Assembly: GCA_049511115.1 (NCBI GenBank)
Contig: JBEKYH010000009.1
Coordinates: 1 to 24,479 of the forward strand
DNA: 24,479 bases
Direction of reading: 5' to 3'
From: JBEKYH01 sp049511115
GTDB taxonomy: Bacteria > Planctomycetota > Phycisphaerae > Tepidisphaerales > Tepidisphaeraceae
Positions 7,743 to 15,228 of the stretch are shown here, piece after piece. The notes beneath the pieces are model-generated. The model worked only from the letters and a program-made list of their open reading frames with translations, did not search any database and was not told where the DNA came from. Made by a program: the position numbers and the translations under genes. The first letter of the stretch is position 1. Every line of letters begins with the position of its first letter.

Positions 7743-7760
7743 CCGGCAAAGCCGGTTTTT
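7743..7760 (+). terminator. Terminator-like hairpin with no gene before it
   Basis: CCGGC (7743-7747), the loop AAA and GCCGG (7751-7755) form a perfect five-pair stem, followed at once by TTTTT (7756-7760). This is the layout of a short intrinsic terminator for plus-strand transcription. No plus-strand gene lies between 6224 and this point. It may therefore end a non-coding transcript or be fortuitous. Confidence 0.35.
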
Positions 7761-7910
7761 GGGGCCGGAGTGAGGAAAGATTTGTTGAATGGTTAAACGG
7801 GTTTGCGCGTCTGATTACTGCTCGTCGGGGCAGTCGGCATATCCGATTCGTGTTTAGAGTTTCGCGCCGCCTTTAGGTTTCCCGGGCATCGACGTTGCGT
7901 TATCGAGGGG

Positions 7911-7916
7911 TACAAT
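7911..7916 (+). promoter_or_regulatory. Candidate -10 box just before the DUF3800 gene
   Basis: TACAAT ends 7 bases before the ATG at 7924. With a usual -10 to +1 distance the transcript would begin at or next to the start codon. No good -35 hexamer is seen at 16-18 bp, so this is weak. Confidence 0.2.
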
Positions 7917-7923
7917 TGAGGCG

Positions 7924-8601
7924 ATGTCTGTAAATATGGATTGTTTCGTTGACGAAACCAAGGACCCTAAAGACGGTGGTCGGGTCATCGCGTTAGGTGT
8001 GCTGATTGTGGAGTCCGGAGTACTCGAATCACTGCACCGCCAACTTGAGAATCCAATCGATCAACGGGCCGGATGCGGAGCGATTGTGGGCGAAATTCAC
8101 TGGAGAGAAATGGGAGATATTCAGGCCGCGGTGGCGAAAGAGTGGCTTTCTGTTTTCTTCTCTGCACCCTGTACGTTTTTCGTTCACTGCCGATGTCTGC
8201 GTGATCAGACCAAGTCACAGACAATCAAGCGGCTCATTGAATCATTGGAAGCGGACCCACATGTGTTTGGAGGATTGAGCCGGAAGCTTACAACCGTGCA
8301 TCTCGATTTCGATTCGGCCGACCCGCCGGGAATGCTGGAGGATCTTCGACGTGGATTTGGCCTACTTAGGGCATTTAAATGGGACAGCGAAGGCTCACGC
8401 CTGTTGCAACTCAGTGACATTCTTCTCGGTGTGGCGAAGTCTGCCCAATCTGAGGATGCTCTGACGAAAGAAGCCTCACGGGGGATGCAGCGTCGCAACG
8501 ATATCGTCGCAGAGGCGCGCCGTTTGGCCACTGTCCGTCAGAGATCTCACCGATTCCTTATTTTCGAGGGCGGCCTGATGCGATTTGTCTTTGAGCCATA
8601 A
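7924..8601 (+). CDS. DUF3800-family protein
   Basis: This 225-residue protein has the features of DUF3800. It has an N-terminal strand with an acidic pair (CFVDET, D10 and E11) and GEIHWREM with E57. A mid-protein TVHLDFD carries D128 and D130, and the C-terminal LLQLSDILLGVA carries D165. The spacing of these acidic residues along a strand-rich scaffold suggests a metal-dependent, RNase H-like nuclease fold, but no activity has been shown for the family as far as I know. DUF3800 genes are often seen in variable and defence-rich regions. A second gene follows 54 bp downstream on the same strand and may be a partner. ATG 7924 has GAGG only two bases upstream, so an in-frame ATG at 7936 is possible. 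Confidence 0.75.
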   Translation: MSVNMDCFVDETKDPKDGGRVIALGVLIVESGVLESLHRQLENPIDQRAGCGAIVGEIHWREMGDIQAAVAKEWLSVFFSAPCTFFVHCRCLRDQTKSQTIKRLIESLEADPHVFGGLSRKLTTVHLDFDSADPPGMLEDLRRGFGLLRAFKWDSEGSRLLQLSDILLGVAKSAQSEDALTKEASRGMQRRNDIVAEARRLATVRQRSHRFLIFEGGLMRFVFEP

Positions 8602-8655
8602 TAAGAATATGCGTCGGCCGATTTCTAGGGTAATGTTTAGAGTGAGCATCGCCGT

Positions 8656-9357
8656 ATGGCAAGAATATCCCCAACCGCTAAAGCTCGCCTATTGCTGCTA
8701 TCCCAGGATATGAGTTTGCATGGTTACGGTCTCCAGGACTGCATGAGCGTGTTGGAATCTGCGAGCCGCAAGGCGTTGAGGCGTGTTGCGAAAGCGCGCC
8801 GGGCCGGGAATGATGTAAATAGTGAATGGGTGACCAACCAGGAGTTTGAGCTTATCGAAAATCTTGTCGGCGCCGCGTTTGTTGTCGGTCAGGCCTTCAC
8901 GACTAGGGTCGCCGAATTGGCGATTCGAATCGAGGGCGCTCTTCATCGCGACGATAAGCCGGCAACAGGACCGAGTAAAGCGGCGGGGCCAAAAAAAAAC
9001 GAAATAGCCGCGAGATGCCGTCAGTTAAGGGCAGAGAAAATCGGAAGCACGGGGCTCACCGTGCCGGAGGCTGTACACGCGCTCGCCAACTATTTTAAGC
9101 ACAGGGAGCAGTGGCCTCGTGATTGGTCCAAAGCAGGCTCCCTCGAGAGCGGAACTATTGACGTGATCCAGAAGCTCGGAGCGAACAGCGCGGCAAGCGA
9201 CAATCTTGCGGCCGGGTTGGAAAACATGGGCTACCAAAACTACGACCTTTCGCGACTTGGGGAGGACCTGCACCTGTGGGCGAAGGGTGTGCGTAAACAT
9301 TACGCCGACTTAATTAGCGTGTTGATTGCGTCACGCGGTACATGGTCCGGCCCATAA
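8656..9357 (+). CDS. Helical protein of unknown function, partner of the DUF3800 gene
   Basis: I do not recognise this 233-residue protein with confidence. It is predicted to be almost wholly alpha-helical, judging from long Ala/Leu/Arg/Glu-rich stretches, with a basic Pro/Lys linker near residues 102-114. The most distinctive block is AVHALANYFKHREQWPRDW (about residues 139-157), followed by LGENLH-like text and a C-terminal helix ending WAKGVRKHYADLI. An N-Y-F-K-H motif on a helix recalls some HEPN-like proteins, but the diagnostic R-x4-6-H is not clear, so no RNase activity is claimed. It lies 54 bp after the DUF3800 gene in the same direction and probably shares its transcript. Its last 44 bp overlap the 3' end of the convergent beta-propeller gene. 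No strong ribosome binding site is seen. Confidence 0.6.
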   Translation: MARISPTAKARLLLLSQDMSLHGYGLQDCMSVLESASRKALRRVAKARRAGNDVNSEWVTNQEFELIENLVGAAFVVGQAFTTRVAELAIRIEGALHRDDKPATGPSKAAGPKKNEIAARCRQLRAEKIGSTGLTVPEAVHALANYFKHREQWPRDWSKAGSLESGTIDVIQKLGANSAASDNLAAGLENMGYQNYDLSRLGEDLHLWAKGVRKHYADLISVLIASRGTWSGP

Positions 9358-10894
9358 CGGCGATGTATTGCCAGTTTCCGTTCGCCAGAAAGCCACCAGA
9401 TAAGATCCGGTCGTAAAGTGGGCTCTGTTTGCCGTCCACGACCGAGCGCGTCTTGTCGCCCTCACCAATCGCCTCGTAGGCAACATGTTTGCTGTCGGCG
9501 CTAAAGACGGGCCCAAAAACGAGGCCGAAGGCGGGACCTTCGCGGCCGTCCAGCATGAGGAAGGATTGATCGGCGCGCGTTGCCGAATATGCGAGGTGTT
9601 GGCCGTCTGGGCTGAAGAAAGAAGAGAACGAGGGAAAATGATTCGTGGTGTCGTCGAACGGTGGACCTTCTTGCCCGTTGATAACAGTGAACCACTTGTC
9701 GCCAAGCCTAGCCGCATACGCTAGGCGGTTTTCGTGGGGGCTAAAGGGACCGGTGGAGATCGGCATACCTATGTCGTCGTAGGCCTTTCCCGGCTCGCCG
9801 TCCACAATGGCAACGGACTTATCGCCGGTCTTGGCGCTATAGGCGACGCGGCTGCTGTCTGAGCTAAACCACGGGCCGCTTGTAATTTCGTCAAAACTTC
9901 CGCCGTCTTGGCCGTCAACGACCACCGTCCATTTGTCGCTCTTTCTCGCTCTGTATGCCACGCGCTGGCTGTTCGGACTGAATAGGGGCGATAAATTTGA
10001 CCAATCACACTTGATTTCGTCGTATGCTGCGCCCACCTTGCCATCGACAGCGAGATGCCATTTCGCGCCGTTAATAACAAGGCAGGCCATCAGCTTGCTG
10101 TCGGGACTAAAGACGGGGAAACCGGCGGCCGCATCATCGGGATCTGCGTCGGCGGGGAACGCTGGAATTTCCTGGCCATCCACAACGGCGAGCCATTTGT
10201 CGTCCCGCTTGGCGTAATATGCTACCCGCTTACCGTCGGGGCTAAAGCGAATGTTGAGACCTATCGCACTATAGGGATTGCCGCCATGGCCGTCGACGAC
10301 GACGTAGGACCCGTTACCTTGCTGGCCGCTCATGATCGCTGTGTAGGCGATGCGTTTTCCATTTGGACTGAATCGCAACGTGGGGGTAATGATGAAATCG
10401 AACGCTGGGCCCTCGTGGCCATCTATCACAATAAACTGGCCGAGGCCCTTGTTTGCCGCGTACGCTAGCCGGTTGCTGTCGGGGCTGAACCAAAGTGTGG
10501 CCTCCCCGCGTTCATATGGTGACCCCTCACGTCCATCGACAACGATGTACTGCGCATTGCCCCTGCTGGCCAAATATGCCAGATGCTTGCCGTCGGGACT
10601 AAAATGCAAACAGTCCGCGCCGAGTCCGGCCCCGACGATGCTTTCGTACGGGGCGCCGGCGCGTCCATCCGCGACGACGGCGACCGAGCCGTCGGCTTGC
10701 GGGGAGACGAATGCGACATGGCAGCCAACGGGGCTGAAATCCATTTTAACACTGTCGTCGGGGACATCGCCGAGCCGTTCCTCTTGCACTTTGGCCGGCG
10801 ATAGCTGGCCTGTGGCATATTCCGTGGAAAATGAAAGAAGGATAACACTAACAGTAGCTATGGGAGCCAATAATCGGATAAGCAATTCTTTCAT
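9314..10894 (-). CDS. Secreted PD40/WD40-like beta-propeller protein
   Basis: This is a 526-residue protein. The start at 10894 gives a signal peptide (MKELLIRLLAPIATVSVILLSF, then TEYATGQ) and has AAGG 8 bases upstream; an upstream in-frame GTG at 10936 lacks these features. The body consists of eleven repeats of about 35-42 residues plus a partial twelfth. Each repeat runs FSPDGKRVAYxAxxGDKW..VVDGxEGxxFD, and the FSPDG...AY half matches the PD40 (TolB-like) repeat. The DNA shows the same periodicity. Repeats of this kind form one or two beta-propellers used for binding partners; no catalytic residues are apparent. The extra xVVDGxEG half is more regular than in typical PD40 proteins. Eleven to twelve units suggest two propellers or one unusually large ring. 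It stands alone and faces the DUF3800 pair. Confidence 0.82.
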   Translation of the reverse strand: MKELLIRLLAPIATVSVILLSFSTEYATGQLSPAKVQEERLGDVPDDSVKMDFSPVGCHVAFVSPQADGSVAVVADGRAGAPYESIVGAGLGADCLHFSPDGKHLAYLASRGNAQYIVVDGREGSPYERGEATLWFSPDSNRLAYAANKGLGQFIVIDGHEGPAFDFIITPTLRFSPNGKRIAYTAIMSGQQGNGSYVVVDGHGGNPYSAIGLNIRFSPDGKRVAYYAKRDDKWLAVVDGQEIPAFPADADPDDAAAGFPVFSPDSKLMACLVINGAKWHLAVDGKVGAAYDEIKCDWSNLSPLFSPNSQRVAYRARKSDKWTVVVDGQDGGSFDEITSGPWFSSDSSRVAYSAKTGDKSVAIVDGEPGKAYDDIGMPISTGPFSPHENRLAYAARLGDKWFTVINGQEGPPFDDTTNHFPSFSSFFSPDGQHLAYSATRADQSFLMLDGREGPAFGLVFGPVFSADSKHVAYEAIGEGDKTRSVVDGKQSPLYDRILSGGFLANGNWQYIAVMGRTMYRVTQSTR

Positions 10895-10976
10895 CGGATG
10901 CCTTAAGGTGACTTCGACGAGACAGTATGTCACCACGCTTGCGGCGGATCAAGTTTCACTCCCTTGGATAGGCGAT

Positions 10977-11237
10977 TCATCCCGCCAATGCCTTATTAAT
11001 CTTCTCCATCGCGGCCACATCGGCGGTGACTTTGGCCTTTTCGCTGCGATTGAGAGTTTCGACGCGGATGCGGCGCGGCGGGCGAGTTCGGCTTGGCAAA
11101 GGCTGGCGGCGCGGCGACAACCGGAGCGTGGTTGCCTTCAAGATCAATTCGCCACGGCCGTGGGCGAGGGATTTTTCAAGGGCGGTCTTGATCTGCTTGA
11201 ATAGGCTGAGGTTTTCGTAGTCGGGTTTGTTCTTCAT
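10977..11237 (-). CDS. Small antitoxin-like protein lacking its HTH, possible remnant
   Basis: This is an 86-residue protein if it starts at 11237 (MKNKPDYENLSLF). An in-frame ATG at 11255 is also possible. The N-terminal half (SLFKQIKTALEKSLAHGRGELILKATTL) resembles the N-terminus of small HTH antitoxins of the HigA type, in which a helix with a xxHARGEL-like segment precedes a Pro-rich linker and an HTH domain. Here the Pro/Arg-rich linker is present (LSPRRQPLPSRTRPPRRIR) but the expected helix-turn-helix and its SxxxVQSWE ending are absent. They are replaced by a short helix ending KINKALAG. The gene may be a decayed antitoxin or a small family of its own. No toxin gene is adjacent. The identification is by memory of the pattern and is uncertain. 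Confidence 0.45.
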   Translation of the reverse strand: MKNKPDYENLSLFKQIKTALEKSLAHGRGELILKATTLRLSPRRQPLPSRTRPPRRIRVETLNRSEKAKVTADVAAMEKINKALAG

Positions 11238-11382
11238 AAAGCAAGGTTTCTTCATACCACCCTGCGCAATAGACGCCAAGTCAGTCATACCACATCTACC
11301 CCCGCGAGGGCTGGGTGGAGGTTGGGCCGAAGCGGCGAGTCATGCTGCTGCACGTTTCAGCGAACATCGCTCCAAGCCCCCT

Positions 11383-11400
11383 CCCCCGGCGTACCGGGGG
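11383..11400. repeat. GC-rich inverted repeat (CCCCCGG/CCGGGGG)
   Basis: CCCCCGG (11383-11389), loop CGTA, CCGGGGG (11394-11400) form a perfect seven-pair stem, extended by an imperfect CTC/GAG with a bulge. It lies in the gene-free stretch downstream of recO together with the next repeat. Nothing else is seen in 11238-11519. Confidence 0.65.
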
Positions 11401-11465
11401 CGGAGGTAAATCCGGCCGCCTCGAATCAACGAACACATTCGGCCGCCGAAGCACCCTCACCCCAG

Positions 11466-11491
11466 CCCTCTCCCTGAGTACATGGAGAGGG
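11466..11491. repeat. Inverted repeat CCCTCTCC/GGAGAGGG downstream of recO
   Basis: The arms CCCTCTCC (11466-11473) and GGAGAGGG (11484-11491) are perfect complements around a 10-nt loop. It starts about 29 bp past the recO stop on the minus strand and could act as an mRNA 3'-end structure. There is no T-tract. From memory this arm sequence is a common dispersed repeat in environmental genomes. Confidence 0.65.
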
Positions 11492-11519
11492 GGAAAGTGG
11501 GAGCAATTCGCGCCGAGTC

Positions 11520-12284
11520 TCACGCCCTCAAATACGCCCAAGTCTTCAACCTCTTCCCCAACGTATGCGTCACATGCTCGGCCAACAGGCGATTGAGCGG
11601 ATCGGTCTGCGTCCGCGTCAGTTTCGGCAGGCGCTGGGCGGCGCCGTTGGCGCGCGGCAAACGCAAAATGGATTGGGCCACGCGCAGCAGGCGGCCGTCG
11701 AGGCGGAGGGGGCTGCTTAGGTTGGCGTGACAATCCTGGCAGGCGATGCCGCCGCGGGAGGGGGAGAAGTGGACGAATCTTGTGTCGTCGAGTTTTTTGC
11801 CGCAGGCGATACAGGTGAAAAGTTCGGGGAGGTAGCCGCTGAATTTGAGGATGTCGAGTTCCCAGGCGAGCATGGCCTCCTCGGCGCGGTCGGTGGCCAG
11901 TTCGGGGAGCGTGTGCGCGAGGCGGTCGAAAAGGTCGGGGTGCGGATCGCGGGCTTCGATGAGCAGGGAGACCAGCTCGGCGGCGTAGAGCGCCAGCCGC
12001 AGGCCGCGGAGGGAGCGGCGGAGTTCGAGGTGGCCGTCCTGAAGCTTCCATTCGGTGAGGGTGGCCAGGTCCTTCTGGGGGTCGTTGGTGAAGACGGCGG
12101 CGCCGAGATCGAGGAGATCGATGCCGCCATCGAAGCGGCTGGCCCCTGCCTTGGTGCGGCGGTGAGCGCCTTTGGCCAGGACCTGGATGGTGCCGTGGTT
12201 GCGGCCAAAGAGGGTGAGAATCTGCGAGGTCTCGCTGTATTCCACCTTGCGGAGGCAGATGGACTGGTCCTGGGCGAGGGGCAT
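11520..12284 (-). CDS. recO: DNA repair protein RecO
   Basis: This 254-residue protein helps RecR load RecA onto SSB-coated single-stranded DNA in the RecFOR pathway. It starts MPLAQDQSICLRKVEYSETSQILTLF, the N-terminal OB-fold of RecO with the typical SETS and LFGRNHG blocks, followed by KGAHR. The helical C-terminal half contains a zinc-binding site with C168xxC171 (CIACGKKL) and C192xxC195 (CQDC), as in zinc-type RecO. The start at 12284 is chosen because the protein then begins at the conserved domain. The frame stays open to 12341 through repeat DNA. No ribosome binding site precedes the ATG. Instead TATAAT ends six bases before it, suggesting a leaderless mRNA. Confidence 0.93.
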   Translation of the reverse strand: MPLAQDQSICLRKVEYSETSQILTLFGRNHGTIQVLAKGAHRRTKAGASRFDGGIDLLDLGAAVFTNDPQKDLATLTEWKLQDGHLELRRSLRGLRLALYAAELVSLLIEARDPHPDLFDRLAHTLPELATDRAEEAMLAWELDILKFSGYLPELFTCIACGKKLDDTRFVHFSPSRGGIACQDCHANLSSPLRLDGRLLRVAQSILRLPRANGAAQRLPKLTRTQTDPLNRLLAEHVTHTLGKRLKTWAYLRA

Positions 12285-12290
12285 GGGGGG

Positions 12291-12296
12291 ATTATA
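12291..12296 (-). promoter_or_regulatory. Candidate recO promoter (-10 box), leaderless
   Basis: On the minus strand a perfect TATAAT is separated from the recO ATG by six C residues. The predicted transcription start would be at or within one base of the ATG. No consensus -35 lies at the right distance; the upstream sequence is the TTGGCG-rich arm of the repeat at 12316-12447. Confidence 0.45.
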
Positions 12297-12315
12297 CGCG
12301 GGAGAAATGCGGATT

Positions 12316-12447
12316 AACCGCCAAGACCGCCAAGACGCCAAGAAATGCAGGACTCACCGCGGAGGACGCGGGGGACGCGGAGGAAGAAGTAAATAATCAG
12401 TTTTTCTAATTTGGATTTATTTGGCGATCTTGGCGGTTTTGGCGGTT
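12316..12447. repeat. Nested inverted repeat between recO and tRNA-Lys
   Basis: The outer arms run from AACCGCCAAGACCGCC (12316-) and return as GGCGATCTTGGCGG...GGCGGTT (about 12422-12447). They pair with gaps over about 28 bases. Inside lies CACCGCGGAGGACGCGGGGGACGCGGAGG (about 12355-12383, given here as positions with key GGAGGACGC units), related to the arms of the hairpin at 6560-6668. Two repeat families are therefore nested. No gene is seen in 12285-12532. Confidence 0.6.
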
Positions 12448-12532
12448 CGACTTCTTTCTGCGGGCGTTGAGGCGGATCGGCAAAGCTCCTATAGTACGGG
12501 CCTTGCGCCATGGCGGAGGCTGCGGCGGTTTC

Positions 12533-12605
<73 letters not shown>

Positions 12606-12674
12606 GTTGTTCAGGCGGAGCGGATTCTTTTTCCTTCTGCGGCGATTGCTTCTTCGTGCGGATCGGAGGACGAC

Positions 12675-14777
12675 TTGACGATATGGGGACTGCAAATCCT
12701 TGACGTGGCCATCGTCGTGGCGTTTTTGGTGTTGATCCTGGCCATCGGAATCCACTCCGGCCGGAGCGTTAAAAAGGAATCGGATTTTTACCTGGGCGGC
12801 CGCAAGCTCGGGAGCGTGCTGCAATTCTTCCTGCAATTCGGAAATGCCACAGATACCACCGGCGCGCCGACCATTGCCACCGCGGTTTATCGCCAGGGCG
12901 TCGGGGGGGCGTGGCTGGGCGGGTTTCAGACACTGTTTATCACGCCATTTTTCTGGTTTACACAGCCTTGGTGGCGCCGCGCGCGGCTGACGACGGTGGC
13001 GGATTTGTTCGTGGACCGGTTTAACAGCAAATCGCTGGCGACGGCGTATGCGGCGTTTAACATTTTCATCGCGCTGTTCACGATGGGCGTAGGGAACGTG
13101 GCGGCTTACAAGGTGGCCAGCGCGATGGTGCTCAAGCCGGAATCGGCGTACACGCAGGCGGATCGCGATGAGCTGGAGCGGTACAAGCAGTACCTGAGCC
13201 TCAAGGCGCAGGTGAATGCGGGAAAGCTGCTGCCGGATTCGGAGCCGTTTAAGACGCTGGCCAACGAGAACAATGCGGGCGAATTGCAGTCGTGCATTTC
13301 GTATATCACGCCGGTGCCGTTTTACATTGCCTATTCGACCATTGTGTGCATTTACATTTCGCTGGGCGGTTTGAAGGCGGCGGTGATTACCAATGCGGTG
13401 CAGGGGCTGCTCATTTTGGTGATGAGCGTGCTGATTATTCCGGTGGGGCTGGCGAAAATTCATGGGTTTACGGGGTTGCATCACAGCGTGCCGGAATTCA
13501 TGTTTTTGCCGACCAGCAACCAGACATGGTATTCGGTGGCGGTGGTGGTGCTGGGGAGCATGTTGCAGGTGTTTGGACTTATGCACAACATGTCCACCGG
13601 TGGATCGGCGAAAAACGAGGATGCCGCCCGGATTGGCATGATTTCGGGGGGATTCACCAAGCGGCTGGTGATTGTCGCGTGGATACTTTGTGGATTACTG
13701 GCACTGGGGCTGTTGACCGGGCCCAATGCGCTGTCCGACCCGGATTATGCGTGGGGGGCGTTGTCGATCAATCTGCTGCCAACGGGATTGATGGGGTTGA
13801 TGCTCTCGGGAATGCTTCTGGGCCACATGCCGACGGTGGGGGTGAATGCGGTGGCAGTGAGCGGGCTGGCGACGCGGAATTTGTATGAGCCGCTGGTGAA
13901 GGGGCGATCGGAAAAGCACTACCTGCGGTTTGGACAGGTGACCATTGTTCTGGTGCTGGCGGTTTCGATTCTGTTCGCGCTGATTTTCTCCAATCTGTTT
14001 GAAATGTTCATCTTCATGATCCGCTACGGCATTTATTTCGGCGTGGCGATTTTCCTGATTATTTTCTGGCGGCGCATCACGGCGGCGTCGATCATGATCA
14101 GCTTTTTCATCTGGATCATCGGGATCATCATTTTGCCGCTGGCGCTGCCGTCGGTGCGCGCGTTTCGCGAGGCGCCAAGTTTGCTCGCGCAGACGGAGGC
14201 CTACACGGAAACGACTCTGACCGGCGCGACGGCGGCGGATGTGGCCGCGGGATTGGCGACGCATGCAGGGGAGCCAATCCGCAAGCCGCATGTGGTGATC
14301 CCGCAGGCGGTTTACTTTGACAGCCTGGTGCGAATTCATCCGGACGATCCGCAGTCGTCGTATCAGGGGCTGGGGCGGTTCAATGTGGAGACGTATGTGC
14401 TGAGCCTGCTGGGGTTGCCGGTGACGAAGCTGCATACATCGGGTTTGACCACGGCGGGATGGCTGTTTGACAGCCTGCTGCCATTTGTGACGATTATGGC
14501 ATTCAGCCTGGTGACCAATCCGGGCGACCCGGGCCGGGCCGACCGGTTTTACGCGAAGATGCGCACGCCGGTAGGGGAGACGCCTGAGGAGGATCGGCGG
14601 CAAATTGAGCTGAGCAATGCCGAGCCGCACCGGTTCGACCATCTGAAAATATTCCGCAATTCGCAGTGGCAGTTCGCCAAGTGGGAGAAGAAGGACTATT
14701 ACGGATTCTTTGGCTGCTGGGTGATTGTGGGGTTGATTATGGCGTTTTTGTTTGGGATTTTGAGTGTGGGGTCGTAA
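12675..14777 (+). CDS. Sodium/solute symporter (SSS family), large form
   Basis: This is a 700-residue multi-pass inner-membrane protein. The N-terminus MTIWGLQILDVAIVVAFLVL is followed by GRSVKKESDFYLGGRKLG, the characteristic first loop of SSS transporters. A Gly/Ala/Thr-rich second segment (FGNATDTTGAPTIATAVYRQG) follows. About twelve or thirteen hydrophobic segments can be counted. The usual family length is about 450-600 residues. The additional length lies in a charged loop near residues 154-210 and in a roughly 200-residue C-terminal region with a periplasm- or cytoplasm-facing domain and a final membrane segment. Substrate cannot be predicted. The start is TTG at 12675 with GGAGGA four bases upstream; no ATG in this frame lies nearby. 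It follows tRNA-Lys and precedes clpS, with no evident functional link. Confidence 0.85.
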   Translation: MTIWGLQILDVAIVVAFLVLILAIGIHSGRSVKKESDFYLGGRKLGSVLQFFLQFGNATDTTGAPTIATAVYRQGVGGAWLGGFQTLFITPFFWFTQPWWRRARLTTVADLFVDRFNSKSLATAYAAFNIFIALFTMGVGNVAAYKVASAMVLKPESAYTQADRDELERYKQYLSLKAQVNAGKLLPDSEPFKTLANENNAGELQSCISYITPVPFYIAYSTIVCIYISLGGLKAAVITNAVQGLLILVMSVLIIPVGLAKIHGFTGLHHSVPEFMFLPTSNQTWYSVAVVVLGSMLQVFGLMHNMSTGGSAKNEDAARIGMISGGFTKRLVIVAWILCGLLALGLLTGPNALSDPDYAWGALSINLLPTGLMGLMLSGMLLGHMPTVGVNAVAVSGLATRNLYEPLVKGRSEKHYLRFGQVTIVLVLAVSILFALIFSNLFEMFIFMIRYGIYFGVAIFLIIFWRRITAASIMISFFIWIIGIIILPLALPSVRAFREAPSLLAQTEAYTETTLTGATAADVAAGLATHAGEPIRKPHVVIPQAVYFDSLVRIHPDDPQSSYQGLGRFNVETYVLSLLGLPVTKLHTSGLTTAGWLFDSLLPFVTIMAFSLVTNPGDPGRADRFYAKMRTPVGETPEEDRRQIELSNAEPHRFDHLKIFRNSQWQFAKWEKKDYYGFFGCWVIVGLIMAFLFGILSVGS

Positions 14778-14788
14778 AAGACTTATGA

Positions 14789-14815
14789 GCGGAAGTACGA
14801 TTTCCGCGATATAAT
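14789..14815 (+). promoter_or_regulatory. Hairpin and candidate -10 box upstream of clpS
   Basis: GCGGAA (14789-14794) and TTCCGC (14802-14807) form a six-pair stem with a seven-base loop. A perfect TATAAT follows at 14810-14815, 32 bp before the clpS ATG. No good -35 is seen. This could be a clpS promoter separating it from the symporter gene. Confidence 0.35.
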
Positions 14816-14847
14816 CAGGCCGCTTCCAGCCCCGCAGTAATTTGTCT

Positions 14848-15228
14848 ATGGCTGAAAAGGAATCCAACACCGCCGTTGCCCCGGCCAAACCGGAAGCGCC
14901 GGCGGCCCCGCCAGAGGTTCAGGACGCCAAGCCGGCGGCTAGACCCAAGAGTAAGAAGCTGCCGCCGTGGAATGTCGTGCTCCTCAACGACGACGATCAT
15001 TCTTATGAATATGTAATCGAGATGCTGCTGGCTTTGTTCGGGCATCCCAAGGAGAAGGGGTTTCAACTGGCCAAGGAAGTGGATCAGACGGGGCGGGTGA
15101 TCGTGCTGACCACGCATAAAGAGAAGGCGGAGCTGAAGCGCGATCAGATTCATGCCTATGGGGCGGATAAGCGCATTGCGGCGTGTAAGGGGTCGATGTC
15201 GGCGGTTATTGAGCCGGCGGAAGGATAA
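14848..15228 (+). CDS. clpS: ATP-dependent Clp protease adaptor ClpS
   Basis: This is a 126-residue protein starting at ATG 14848; a TTG two codons earlier is the alternative. ClpS binds N-degron substrates and delivers them to the ClpA-type unfoldase of ClpAP. An Ala/Pro-rich, flexible N-terminal tail of about 40 residues precedes the core. The core reads PWNVVLLNDDDHSYEYVIEML, with the NDD and H residues that form the N-degron pocket, and continues to THKEKAELKRDQIHAYG, which matches the family's ClpA-binding C-terminal half. The N-terminal tail is longer than in E. coli ClpS but common outside Proteobacteria. No clpA is next to it in this window. The dispersed element copy B begins at the base after its stop codon. 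Confidence 0.94.
   Translation: MAEKESNTAVAPAKPEAPAAPPEVQDAKPAARPKSKKLPPWNVVLLNDDDHSYEYVIEMLLALFGHPKEKGFQLAKEVDQTGRVIVLTTHKEKAELKRDQIHAYGADKRIAACKGSMSAVIEPAEG

Larger units (their letters stand above)
6224..7923. other. Gene-free 1.7 kb block dense in repeats
   Basis: No convincing protein gene is seen here. The block begins with a half-copy of the CCGCCAAGACGCC repeat (about 6274-6303). It continues with composite dispersed element copy A (6307-7240), a further half-repeat of the GAGACGCAGAGGCACAGAGG type (about 7268-7290), and two copies of GTCCCTCTATAAGAC 70 bp apart (7408-7422 and 7478-7492). It then holds a tandem 24-bp repeat (7534-7581), an inverted repeat AAACCCG/CGGGTTT (7649-7655 and 7666-7672) and a terminator-like hairpin (7743-7760). 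The open frames in the block are short, overlap in several frames, and are not kept between the two copies of the dispersed element. Confidence 0.75.

Noticed and set aside
8656..9357. HEPN toxin assignment
   Set aside because: A KHREQW block is suggestive, but the R-x4-6-H active site cannot be placed with confidence, so the protein is left as unknown.
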